NCBI RefSeq assembly: GCF_003545695.1
Contig: NZ_QUZZ01000001.1
Span: 558,001 to 622,000, forward strand
DNA: 64,000 nt
Source: Taibaiella helva
GTDB lineage: Bacteria; Bacteroidota; Bacteroidia; Chitinophagales; Chitinophagaceae
Direction: 5' to 3'
The translations under genes and the position numbers were made by a program. Shown in pieces: positions 33,354 to 41,438 of this stretch (position 1 is its first letter; the number at the start of each line of letters is the position of its first letter). Below the pieces are notes generated by a model, which did not search any database, was not told where the DNA came from, and saw only the letters and a program-made list of their open reading frames with translations.

Positions 33354-35279
33354 GTGAATCGGAAATCCGGGCGAAGCCGGAAACATTACGGCATACGGGC
33401 GATGATATTTTTGCTGATGCTGGCTTGCTCGGCCCCGGGCTTCGCGCAACCCGAAGCGGAGAAGCCTGCCCGTATTTTATTTCTCCTGGACGCTTCAAGC
33501 AGCATGCTGGGCGATTGGAATGCCCCTGAAAATCGTTTCCATGCCGCTTCCCGGCTCATCAGCTCAATTGTAGACAGTATTCACAAGGTTAATCCCGATG
33601 TCGCTTTTGCGGTAAGGGCATTCGGCAGCCAGTACCCGGCGCAGGACAAAAATTGCTACGATACCCGCCTGGAAGTACCTTTCGGGCTCAACAACGAGGG
33701 ACAGATAAAGACGCGGCTCAGGTACCTGGTGCCGAGAGGTTATTCGCCTATCGCCTGGTCGCTGAAAGAAACAGCTGAGAATGACTTTATTGAAAGCAAT
33801 GCCTATGCTTACAGCATTATCCTCATTACCGATGGCGGAGAAAGCTGCGGCGGCGATATCTGTGCTACAGTAGCCAGCCTGCTGGCCAAAAAGATCAGCT
33901 TCAAGCCTTACATCCTGAGCCTGGTGGATTATGAGCCGCTGCGGGAACAATACGCCTGCCTGGGCAAATACCTTATTGTTGCCAAAGAGAAGGATATTGT
34001 TCCTGCTATCAATACCATTATCAACGACAACAGGAAAATACTCACGATCAGAACCAGCGGGCTGAAACAAACCAATGTCGTTGCAAATGCTCCCAAGGGA
34101 GCGCCGGTGCGCCGGTCGGTACCGGTGATAACCCATACCGCGCCTGAACCTGTAAAGCCTGTAGCGGCGACGCCTGTTCCGGAAGAAGAACCGGTGAGAG
34201 CCCCGGAGCCTGCTGTTACCCGCCCTGCACCTGTGACTATAAACCGGATCTACCAAAGGACAAAACCCAGCCGCCAGGGCTTGCTGTTCACACTGCCCGG
34301 GGAAGAACGGATGGTAAAGGTGCCGCCCCTGAAGATGACTATCCGTATTGAAGAAGATGGCCCTGTGCCGCCCCGTGCTGTCGTGCCGGTAGCCCGTACA
34401 GGAACGGCAACGCGTCCTGCACCCGCCGCAGCAAAGCCACCTGCTGCTGCGAAAAAACCTGTGAAGCCTGCAGGTAACGATATACAGTCTGTACCCCGGA
34501 AAGAAGAACAGTTGGAATATGTGGTGAAGACAGAAGATGCAAAGGAAAGCACCCTGCAGATCTATTTTACCAACGGGCAGGGAAAGAACTATCTTACCGA
34601 ACCCCGTATGGTGATCAGGGACAGCAAAACGGGAAAGGAAGTCAGGAATGTATACCGCAATGTGACGAACGGAGAGCCCGATCCTATCAAGCTGGAGCCG
34701 GGTACCTATGATATCAGCATGCCCGGATCGGGAAGTAAAGCAAACGGTGTTTTGATCGAGGCGGGCAAAAACAAGAAGTACTATATGCGGGTGGGATCAG
34801 GATCCCTTTCTTTCTTTTATCCCACCGCACCCGATCGCCCGGTAAAAGAGTTTCAGGCCCGTGTCAGCAAGCGTTTCAAGAACGGACCGGTAGTCAACCA
34901 GAACTGTGATGAGGAATTGCCTTACGATCCCGATAACTACCATGTCGAGATCACGACCATGCCGCCTATGATGCTGAATATGGACCTGGAGTTTAATGTG
35001 AACAAGCGTATACCCATCAAGGAGCAAGGCACCGTGCAAATCACCAACAAGACCAGTGTGGGCAAGATCCAGTTCTGGTACCAGATGGGCGATCAGACCT
35101 ACGTGCCCTTTTATGAGATGATGATCTCGGGTAGGGTGGATATGCAGAAGCTGAGCCTTCAGCCGGGCAATTACCAGGTCCGTTATTACAAGGGGCCTGT
35201 AGATCCGCTGTCCAAGGCCGAGCTGAAGCTTTTCAGCATCAAAAGCAATGTCACTACGAAACTCGAATTAGAACTTTAA
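33354..35279 (+). CDS. Exported von Willebrand factor A domain protein with Pro-rich linker
   Basis: About 641 residues. A signal peptide (AMIFLLMLACSAPGFAQ) precedes a VWA domain starting ARILFLLDASSSMLGDW, whose DxSxS metal-ion-dependent adhesion site is intact, with the later ILITDGGESCGG strand. A Pro/Val-rich linker follows (about residues 240-380, repeated PVxxP and PAPAAAKPPAAAKK), then a beta-rich C-terminal part (YFTNGQGKNYLTE, LEPGTYDISMPGSG, LQPGNYQVRYYKG). It should bind a ligand or partner in the periplasm or at the surface. The start is uncertain: GTG 33354 gives a well-charged signal peptide, TTG 33345 and ATG 33402 are alternatives. A histidine kinase gene follows after 6 bases. 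Confidence 0.82.
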   Translation: MNRKSGRSRKHYGIRAMIFLLMLACSAPGFAQPEAEKPARILFLLDASSSMLGDWNAPENRFHAASRLISSIVDSIHKVNPDVAFAVRAFGSQYPAQDKNCYDTRLEVPFGLNNEGQIKTRLRYLVPRGYSPIAWSLKETAENDFIESNAYAYSIILITDGGESCGGDICATVASLLAKKISFKPYILSLVDYEPLREQYACLGKYLIVAKEKDIVPAINTIINDNRKILTIRTSGLKQTNVVANAPKGAPVRRSVPVITHTAPEPVKPVAATPVPEEEPVRAPEPAVTRPAPVTINRIYQRTKPSRQGLLFTLPGEERMVKVPPLKMTIRIEEDGPVPPRAVVPVARTGTATRPAPAAAKPPAAAKKPVKPAGNDIQSVPRKEEQLEYVVKTEDAKESTLQIYFTNGQGKNYLTEPRMVIRDSKTGKEVRNVYRNVTNGEPDPIKLEPGTYDISMPGSGSKANGVLIEAGKNKKYYMRVGSGSLSFFYPTAPDRPVKEFQARVSKRFKNGPVVNQNCDEELPYDPDNYHVEITTMPPMMLNMDLEFNVNKRIPIKEQGTVQITNKTSVGKIQFWYQMGDQTYVPFYEMMISGRVDMQKLSLQPGNYQVRYYKGPVDPLSKAELKLFSIKSNVTTKLELEL

Positions 35280-35285
35280 GAACCT

Positions 35286-36254
35286 ATGCGGCTGATCTCT
35301 TTCCTCTATTTCCTGCTGCTGGTCTACATTATAGCCGCCATTGTTTTCTGGGGACTCAGTCTCAACCGGCAAAGCGCCCTGATCGTGAGCAATGAGATTG
35401 ATGCGCTGCATACCCATATCGACAGCGTGTCGCGGCCGCAGGCCTACCAGAAAGCAGTAAAGGCCATCAGGGAAAGGGAAAATACCCGGAAGCGGCAATA
35501 CCTGGGAGAAGGAGCTACTTTCCTGGCCATTATCCTGATCGGCGCCGGCGTGGTATACTCTTCGATACGCAGCAATCACCTGCTGTCCCGGCAGCAATCC
35601 AATTTCATTCTTTCCGTAACCCACGAGCTTAAATCGCCGATCGCTGCAGTGAAGCTGAACCTGCAAACCATGGCCCGGCGCAAGCTCGATGAAAATACCC
35701 AGGAGCAGCTGATCAGCAGAAGCATACAGGAAGCTAACCGGCTCGACGACCTGTGCAATAACCTGCTGCTGGCTTCGCAGATCGAAAGCCGGCACTTCCG
35801 CCCGGCCGAAGAGCGTATCAGCCTTACCGGCGTTGCTGCCGAATGTGTGCAGGCTTATGAACATCGGGGGCGCAACCATTACATTGTCAATCTTGAAGAG
35901 GACTGCTTCATACAAGGCGATCGCCTGCTGTGGAAGCTGGCCATCAACAACCTGCTGGAAAATGCGGTCAAGTACTCGCCTGCAGAAAGCACCATCACAT
36001 TGGAGCTGGTGCGGCAGGATGAGGATTATATCCTGAGCGTGGCCGACCAGGGCTGTGGTATCAGCGACGAGGAAAAGCGAAAGGTCTTCCGCAAATTTTA
36101 TCGTGTAGGCAACGAAAACTCCCGCAAAACAAAAGGTACAGGCCTGGGCCTGTACCTCACTTCAAAGATCATTCAGCAATACAAAGGAGCCATCCTGGTA
36201 AGGGATAACGAGCCTGTGGGTACGGTATTCGAGATTACGATACCCCGTGCTTAA
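35286..36254 (+). CDS. Membrane sensor histidine kinase
   Basis: 322 residues. Two membrane segments (about residues 4-24 and 75-92) flank a 50-residue periplasmic loop. The HisKA H-box is SVTHELKSPIAAVK with His at about residue 113; HATPase motifs follow: NNLLENAVKY (N box), DQGCGIS (G1), FRKFYRVGNENSRKTKGTGLGLYL (F and G2). It should autophosphorylate and pass phosphate to a response regulator, but no regulator is adjacent. The 6-base spacing after the VWA gene implies coexpression, so the VWA protein may be its periplasmic input. Its TAA stop overlaps the stop of the convergent mutase gene. Confidence 0.93.
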   Translation: MRLISFLYFLLLVYIIAAIVFWGLSLNRQSALIVSNEIDALHTHIDSVSRPQAYQKAVKAIRERENTRKRQYLGEGATFLAIILIGAGVVYSSIRSNHLLSRQQSNFILSVTHELKSPIAAVKLNLQTMARRKLDENTQEQLISRSIQEANRLDDLCNNLLLASQIESRHFRPAEERISLTGVAAECVQAYEHRGRNHYIVNLEEDCFIQGDRLLWKLAINNLLENAVKYSPAESTITLELVRQDEDYILSVADQGCGISDEEKRKVFRKFYRVGNENSRKTKGTGLGLYLTSKIIQQYKGAILVRDNEPVGTVFEITIPRA

Positions 36255-36268
36255 AGCACGGTCTTTTT
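36245..36268. terminator. Compact hairpin spanning two overlapping stop codons
   Basis: CCGTGCT (36245-36251) pairs with AGCACGG (36255-36261) around a TAA loop, followed by TCTTTTT. The TTAA at 36251-36254 provides the stop of both the kinase (TAA 36252-36254) and the mutase on the other strand (36251-36253). The U tract suits + strand termination. Confidence 0.7.
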
Positions 36269-37648
36269 CACCTGCTCAAGTATATCCAGCGCTTCTTCGC
36301 GGCTGTTGCCTTCTGCATAAATACGCAGCACAGGCTCGGTACCCGAGGCCCGCAGCATTACCCAGCCACCATTGCTGAGGTGGTACTTGATACCATCAAT
36401 GGTCTCCACACGATCGATACCATAAGGGCCGAATGCTTTGTACACACCGTCGGCCGCTTCCTTCACGATCCTTTGCTTCTGCTCTTCCAGCAGGTGCAGG
36501 TCATTCCGCTCGTACGCAAAGCGACCGGTTACCGCATATACTTCTTCGCAGAGCTCTTTCAGCGTTTTGCCGGTCTCCATCATGTATTCGTAAATGATGA
36601 GGCCGTCGTATATGCCGTCGCGCTCGGGTATATGCCCCTTGATCGCGATACCACCGCTTTCCTCGCCACCCAGCAGCACATCGCCTTCGATCATTTTTTC
36701 GCTGATGTATTTGAAGCCTATCGGCGTTACCTCTACCTCGAGGCCATAGGCGGCGCACATCTTTTTCACACGGTCGGTAACAGAGAACGCGATCACAACT
36801 TTGCCGCCGAGCCCCTTGTATTGATGCAGGTACTGGATCAGCAGCAGGATAATGTGATGAGCATCGACAAAATGGCCGTCTTCATCGTAAAGGCCTATGC
36901 GGTCGGCGTCGCCATCGGTGGCCAGGCCAACCTTCAGCTCCGGGGTGCGGGCCAGGGTGTCCGACAGCTCGCCCAGATTCTTATGGATCGGTTCAGGAGG
37001 TGTACCTTTAAAGGACGGGTTATAATCGCAATGCAGCAGCACGGCTGAGGGCAGTGTACGACGGATCACATGTTGCCCGGCGCCATACATCGCGTCATAA
37101 GCCAGTTTGTAAGGGGCGTTATCCAGCTTTCCGAAATCGAACTTGGTATGCAGGTAGTCGAGGTACATCTGCTCCAGGTCTACATACTGCAGCATGCCTT
37201 TGCTTTCCCATTCGGCCAGGGATGTTTGCGGAACCGTAACTGTATCGGGAATCAAGGCTTCTACAGCAGCAATGTCTTTAGGGCTGGTAGGGCCGCCGTG
37301 CGGGCCTTTCAGCTTATAACCATTATAGTCGGGAGGGTTGTGCGAAGCGGTGATCACCACGCCTTGCTGCGCGCTCAGGGCCTTAACGCCGAAGGAAACC
37401 ATAGGGGTGCTGACAAAACCTTTTGCCAGCGATACTTTGATACCATTGGCACACAGCACGCCAGCCGCAGTGGCTGCAAAAAGCTCACCGCCAAAACGGC
37501 AATCGTGCCCGATCACCACACGGGATTCCTTGCCTGATTGGTTGAGCCAAGCGGCAAGGCCCTGCGATACTCTCGCTACATTGTACACTGTAAAGTCTTT
37601 GGCTATGATTGCCCGCCAGCCGTCGGTACCGAATTTAATTACGTCCAT
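36251..37648 (-). CDS. Phosphoglucomutase/phosphomannomutase family phosphohexomutase
   Basis: 465 residues of the alpha-D-phosphohexomutase family. The N-terminal FGTDGWRAIIA, the phosphoserine loop VITASHNPPDYNGYK (about residues 96-110), the metal-binding DGDADRIGLYD and the sugar-binding GGEESGG are all present, and the C-terminal RASGTEPVLRIYAE phosphate-binding loop is intact. It interconverts hexose 1- and 6-phosphates for cell-wall and glycan precursors; the exact sugar (glucose, mannose or glucosamine) is not decided by sequence alone. Confidence 0.93.
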   Translation of the reverse strand: MDVIKFGTDGWRAIIAKDFTVYNVARVSQGLAAWLNQSGKESRVVIGHDCRFGGELFAATAAGVLCANGIKVSLAKGFVSTPMVSFGVKALSAQQGVVITASHNPPDYNGYKLKGPHGGPTSPKDIAAVEALIPDTVTVPQTSLAEWESKGMLQYVDLEQMYLDYLHTKFDFGKLDNAPYKLAYDAMYGAGQHVIRRTLPSAVLLHCDYNPSFKGTPPEPIHKNLGELSDTLARTPELKVGLATDGDADRIGLYDEDGHFVDAHHIILLLIQYLHQYKGLGGKVVIAFSVTDRVKKMCAAYGLEVEVTPIGFKYISEKMIEGDVLLGGEESGGIAIKGHIPERDGIYDGLIIYEYMMETGKTLKELCEEVYAVTGRFAYERNDLHLLEEQKQRIVKEAADGVYKAFGPYGIDRVETIDGIKYHLSNGGWVMLRASGTEPVLRIYAEGNSREEALDILEQVKKTVL

Positions 37649-37799
37649 GGTCGTATTGTATAAAAGCGTTGAACTGTTTTCGGAAAGAAGAATGCTGCAA
37701 AGAAAAGGAAAAAACAGAGATGGGATGATGTCCGCATAGGGAAGCTGTCAGTCCGTAACGTTAAAAGAACATGGAAAAGCGTATAGCGGAAGACAAAAA

Positions 37800-37822
37800 A
37801 AGTCCGGCTGCGGGCCGGACTT
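37800..37822 (-). terminator. Terminator of the cold-shock gene
   Basis: AAGTCCGGC (37800-37808) pairs with GCCGGACTT (37814-37822) across a 5-base loop, with a run of A on the + strand at 37793-37801 that becomes U for minus-strand transcription. It lies 34 bases beyond the CspA-like stop. Confidence 0.82.
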
Positions 37823-37855
37823 AGCATAGCTTAAGGTTGGTATCTATATACTCGA

Positions 37856-38062
37856 CTATCGTACAACTACGACATTGACTGCATTCATACCTTTACGACC
37901 TTGCTGTAATTCGAATTCAACCTGGTCGTTTTCCTTAATTTCATCAATAACACCCGTAGCATGAACGAAGACGTCTTCTTTGCTGGCAGCGCTTTTAATA
38001 AAACCAAAGCCTTTTTCTGAGTTGAAGAACTTTACTGTTCCCTGGAATTTTTCTTTTTCCAC
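37856..38062 (-). CDS. Cold-shock domain protein (CspA family)
   Basis: 68 residues forming a single cold-shock OB-fold. RNP1 is KGFGFIK (about residues 17-23) and RNP2 is DVFVHATG. It starts with a short basic lead MEKEKFQGTVKFFNSE. It binds single-stranded nucleic acid as an RNA chaperone. A TATCTTTG promoter at 38095-38102 gives a leader of about 25 bases, short compared with enteric cspA. Confidence 0.96.
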   Translation of the reverse strand: MEKEKFQGTVKFFNSEKGFGFIKSAASKEDVFVHATGVIDEIKENDQVEFELQQGRKGMNAVNVVVVR

Positions 38063-38094
38063 TGTAAAAAAATTTAATGAATAAATATGGATAT

Positions 38095-38121
38095 CAAAGA
38101 TATAGATTTATCATCCAAAAA
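38095..38121 (-). promoter_or_regulatory. Promoter of the cold-shock gene
   Basis: On the minus strand the -7 box TATCTTTG (38095-38102) with a TTTTTGG -33-like box at about 38115-38121. The predicted start leaves a leader of about 25 bases. Confidence 0.65.
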
Positions 38122-38316
38122 GCGCAGCCTTTTTGTAAAAAATTATGCGAATTTAACTTTCTGATAATTAGGGAAATTACAGCTTAAAAACCAGGTTTTT
38201 GCCTGATAAAATACCTGCATTCGGGAAATAGCACCCGGCGATTGGCCATGGTCCATAACCGGTTTTCGGCGCCAACGGTTGGTGTGCGGGCTTATAATAA
38301 GCTTATAAATAAAAGT

Positions 38317-39594
38317 TTATGTCTTTCTCGGTTTCTTTTTTGCAGCCGGGAACAGTACATTATTCAGGATAAGGCGGTAGCCCGGCGAGGTGGGATGCAG
38401 CGAAAGGTCGGTATGCGGATCATCGATCATATGCTGGTAATCCTCAGGATCGTGGCCACCATAGAAAGTGAAAGTGCCTTTGCCGTATTCGCCATGGATA
38501 TAGCGTGCTTCGTTCTCCGGTTTATAGTCGCCCATGATCAGCACATTGCTTTTCAGCACTTCTTTATGGAAGGCGGTCGTTTGACCCATAAAACCTTTTA
38601 TAGTCGTGGTATGGTTCTGGCAAAGCATTGTGGGCACGGGATCAAACTTGGCGGAAAAGGTGAATAGAGTGAAATAGTCGGAAGCGGGGTTGACCCTGCG
38701 GGTGCCTGGCAGCGGTGGACCATTGTCGATGTCGGAATATTCGTAGTCCATAACATTGGTGTTGAGCCGAAAATCTTTAAAGGCAAAGCAGGCGCCGTAA
38801 TTCAGCTTCTGCTGGGCCTGCGGATCGGCGGGGTCGCCATCGAAAGGCACGTCGCAGATATCGACGCCTTCCGCTGCCAGCGCAATATCGTAACTATCGG
38901 TAGCGCTGCACATGGCAAACAGGTAGCCGCCGCCGGCAACGAATCCCTGTATCTTTTTGGCAACGGCCAGCTTGAGCTGCGATACCTTGCGGAAGCCGTG
39001 CCTGGCGGCCATAGCTTCCTGCATTTTTACATCTTCTTCATACCACTTGGCACCACGGTACTGCGACCAGAATTTACCATACTGTCCTGTAAAGTCCTCG
39101 TGGTGCAGGTGCAGCCAGTCATATTCGTGAAGCTTGTCGGCCAGCAGCTCATCATCATAGACCTTATCGTAGGGGATCTCGGCATATTCCAGCGCCATCG
39201 TCACCGCGTCGTCCCAGGGAAGCTTGCTTTTGGGTGTATACACGGCTACTTTGGGCGCCTTTTCCAGCTTGATGACATCACCATTGAAATCGGGATCGGC
39301 GATCTTTTGCAGGATGCCGTCGTATTGGGCATCGGCCATAACGGTATAATCCACACCGCGCAGCTTGCAGGCCCGCTCCAGCTCTGCGTTCCGGTCCATA
39401 GCAAAAGCCCCGCCATCATAGTTCAGCAGCCAGTCTACAGGCATGCCTGCTTTAAGCGCCAGGAAGGCAATACCATAGGCCTTAAGGTGATTGCCCTGGT
39501 TGTCGGCGCTCATGGGGATATAAAGCTTACCGGCCCTTGAGGGAGCGAGCGCGGTAATCGTGAACAGCAGGAGGGTCAGCATTTTCTTCAGCAT
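38317..39594 (-). CDS. Exported protein of the family often labelled asparagine synthetase B (function unknown)
   Basis: 425 residues with a signal peptide (MLKKMLTLLLFTITALAPSRAG). The mature start LYIPMSADNQGNHLKAYGIAFLALKAG and VDWLLNYDGGAFA are typical of a Bacteroidota family that databases often call asparagine synthetase B. It has no glutamine amidotransferase Cys at position 2 and no PP-loop SGGxDS motif, so it is not an asparagine synthetase. Other parts (FVAGGGYLFAMCSATDSYDIALAAEGVDI, FTFYGGHDPEDY) resemble the class I amidotransferase-like/ThuA-type fold, which I offer only as a guess. ATG 39594 is preferred over a TTG at 39609. Confidence 0.78.
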   Translation of the reverse strand: MLKKMLTLLLFTITALAPSRAGKLYIPMSADNQGNHLKAYGIAFLALKAGMPVDWLLNYDGGAFAMDRNAELERACKLRGVDYTVMADAQYDGILQKIADPDFNGDVIKLEKAPKVAVYTPKSKLPWDDAVTMALEYAEIPYDKVYDDELLADKLHEYDWLHLHHEDFTGQYGKFWSQYRGAKWYEEDVKMQEAMAARHGFRKVSQLKLAVAKKIQGFVAGGGYLFAMCSATDSYDIALAAEGVDICDVPFDGDPADPQAQQKLNYGACFAFKDFRLNTNVMDYEYSDIDNGPPLPGTRRVNPASDYFTLFTFSAKFDPVPTMLCQNHTTTIKGFMGQTTAFHKEVLKSNVLIMGDYKPENEARYIHGEYGKGTFTFYGGHDPEDYQHMIDDPHTDLSLHPTSPGYRLILNNVLFPAAKKKPRKT

Positions 39595-39693
39595 ACTGCA
39601 AGTTAGCAATTGCCCCGCAAAATTTTTGTTGCCGGCCTGTTATGCGCCGAGTATAATATTATGCGGGTCTTTATCCTTATTTTTGCCCCATTC

Positions 39694-41322
39694 ATGAAAC
39701 AAACCGTCGTCAAGCAGCTGCTGATCGCCCTGGGCGCAGCAATACTCTTTATCCCTTTCCTGGGACATGTTCACCTTTTCGACTGGGACGAGGTGAATTT
39801 CGCTGAATGTGCAAGAGAAATGCTGGTGAGCAGGAATTACATGCGGGTGCAGATAGATTTCCAGCCTTTCTGGGAAAAGCCGCCCCTGTTCATCTGGATG
39901 CAGGCGATCTGCATGCACCTGTTCGGCATCAACGAGTTCGCGGCCCGCTTTCCCAATGCGGTCGTGGGTATCATTACGCTGTGCACCTTGTTTCATGTCG
40001 GCAGGAAAGTGATCAGCGAAAGAATGGCCTGGTGGTGGGTTGCTATTTATGCGACCAGCTGGCTGCCTGCTTTTTACTTTAAAACCGCAATCATCGATCC
40101 TACTTTCAATCTCTTTATCTTCCTTTCTTTCTACCAGGTGTACCTGATGCGCTATGGCCGGCGCAGCATGCTGCATGCCCTGCTGGGGGGCATTTTCATG
40201 GGGCTGGCTATTATGACTAAAGGCCCTGTGGCGGTACTGGTTCCTGTATTGAGTCTCGGCATCTATATCCTGCTCAACAAAGGCTTGTGGGGCTACAAAT
40301 GGTATTCCTTCCTGGTGTTGGCCCTTACCTGCTTTGTTACCGCCTTCCTGTGGTTTGGTGTGGATATGATCCAGAACGGATTGTGGTTTACCCGCGAATT
40401 CCTGAAATACCAGGTGCGCCTGTTCCTTACCGAAGACGCGGGGCATGGCGGACCTATTTACTACCATGTTGTCGTGCTGCTGATCGGCTGCTTCCCCGCT
40501 TCGGCGCTCCTGTTCCAGTCGGGAAAGCGCTCGGCGGCTACTGTGGTGCGTAAGGAGGAAAAAGATTTCATCCGCTGGATGTGGATCATGTTCTGGGTGG
40601 TGCTGGTGCTGTTCTCCATCGTGCAGTCCAAGATCGTGCACTATTCTTCGCTTTGTTATTTCCCGCTTACCTTCCTGGCAGCGGTGCAGCTGAGCCGGCT
40701 CGACGAGAAGAAGATCAATATGAAAAAGATCGTTACCGGTTTCCTGGCGGGGATCGGCATCCTCATTGCTATTGCCATTACCCTGATGCCGGTGGTAGGG
40801 ATCAATAAAGAGAAGCTGGTGCCCCTGTTCGACGATCCCTTTGCTGTGGCCAACCTGCAGGCCGCTGTTCCCTGGAGCTATGCCGAATGTCTTTATGGTC
40901 TGGTCTACCTGGCCGGCATCATAGCCGCGCTTGTGCTGGCCCGTCGTTCTTTTCAGAAGGGCATGGTGCTCCTCCTCGGGCTTCAGCTGCTCATTATACA
41001 AGTCACTATGATCCATTTCGTGCCTAAGATCGAGGCCTACTCGCAAAAGGCTGCTGTGGATTATTACAAGGGCTTTGCCGGCAAGGATGTTTACCTCCAG
41101 ACACTGGACTTTGCCAGCTATGGCTATCTCTTTTATTCGGCCAAGCAACCCTCAACCAATCCTGAATACTATAAGGACAAAAGAGGCTGGATGCTGAACG
41201 GGCAGGTAGATAAGCCCTGTTATTTTATCAGTAAGATCACTTCGCAGGAAGAATATGACAAGCATCCCAACCTGATCCGGATCGGGGAACGCAACGGCTA
41301 TGTTTTTTATAAAAGAAAATGA
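39694..41322 (+). CDS. GT39-like (PMT/ArnT-type) membrane glycosyltransferase
   Basis: 542 residues with about 11 membrane segments. The first periplasmic loop carries the acidic catalytic motif FDWDEVNFAECAREML (about residues 28-43) followed by the ligand region FWEKPPLFIWMQA, both characteristic of the dolichyl-phosphate-mannose-protein mannosyltransferase/ArnT clan (GT-C fold). It transfers a sugar from a lipid-linked donor to protein or lipid at the periplasmic face; donor and acceptor unknown. I chose ATG 39694 (MKQTVVKQLLIALG); ATG 39661 and TTG 39610 are further upstream in frame. It is divergent from the preceding gene, with about 100 bases shared. Confidence 0.88.
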   Translation: MKQTVVKQLLIALGAAILFIPFLGHVHLFDWDEVNFAECAREMLVSRNYMRVQIDFQPFWEKPPLFIWMQAICMHLFGINEFAARFPNAVVGIITLCTLFHVGRKVISERMAWWWVAIYATSWLPAFYFKTAIIDPTFNLFIFLSFYQVYLMRYGRRSMLHALLGGIFMGLAIMTKGPVAVLVPVLSLGIYILLNKGLWGYKWYSFLVLALTCFVTAFLWFGVDMIQNGLWFTREFLKYQVRLFLTEDAGHGGPIYYHVVVLLIGCFPASALLFQSGKRSAATVVRKEEKDFIRWMWIMFWVVLVLFSIVQSKIVHYSSLCYFPLTFLAAVQLSRLDEKKINMKKIVTGFLAGIGILIAIAITLMPVVGINKEKLVPLFDDPFAVANLQAAVPWSYAECLYGLVYLAGIIAALVLARRSFQKGMVLLLGLQLLIIQVTMIHFVPKIEAYSQKAAVDYYKGFAGKDVYLQTLDFASYGYLFYSAKQPSTNPEYYKDKRGWMLNGQVDKPCYFISKITSQEEYDKHPNLIRIGERNGYVFYKRK

Positions 41323-41438
41323 TAGCGCTATTCCTGTGTGCTCGTTAACCACCCATAAATGTCATTTTTTATTACCTAAATTTTGGTATTTTGCACCACC
41401 CAAAAACAGTTCTTTCATTTTTTATTAATCTTCCTTAA

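Noticed and set aside
39640-41148. 502-residue open frame on the minus strand opposite the GT39-like gene
   Set aside because: Exact antisense shadow of a gene with clear family motifs; the translation is His/Gln-rich low-information sequence with no domain.
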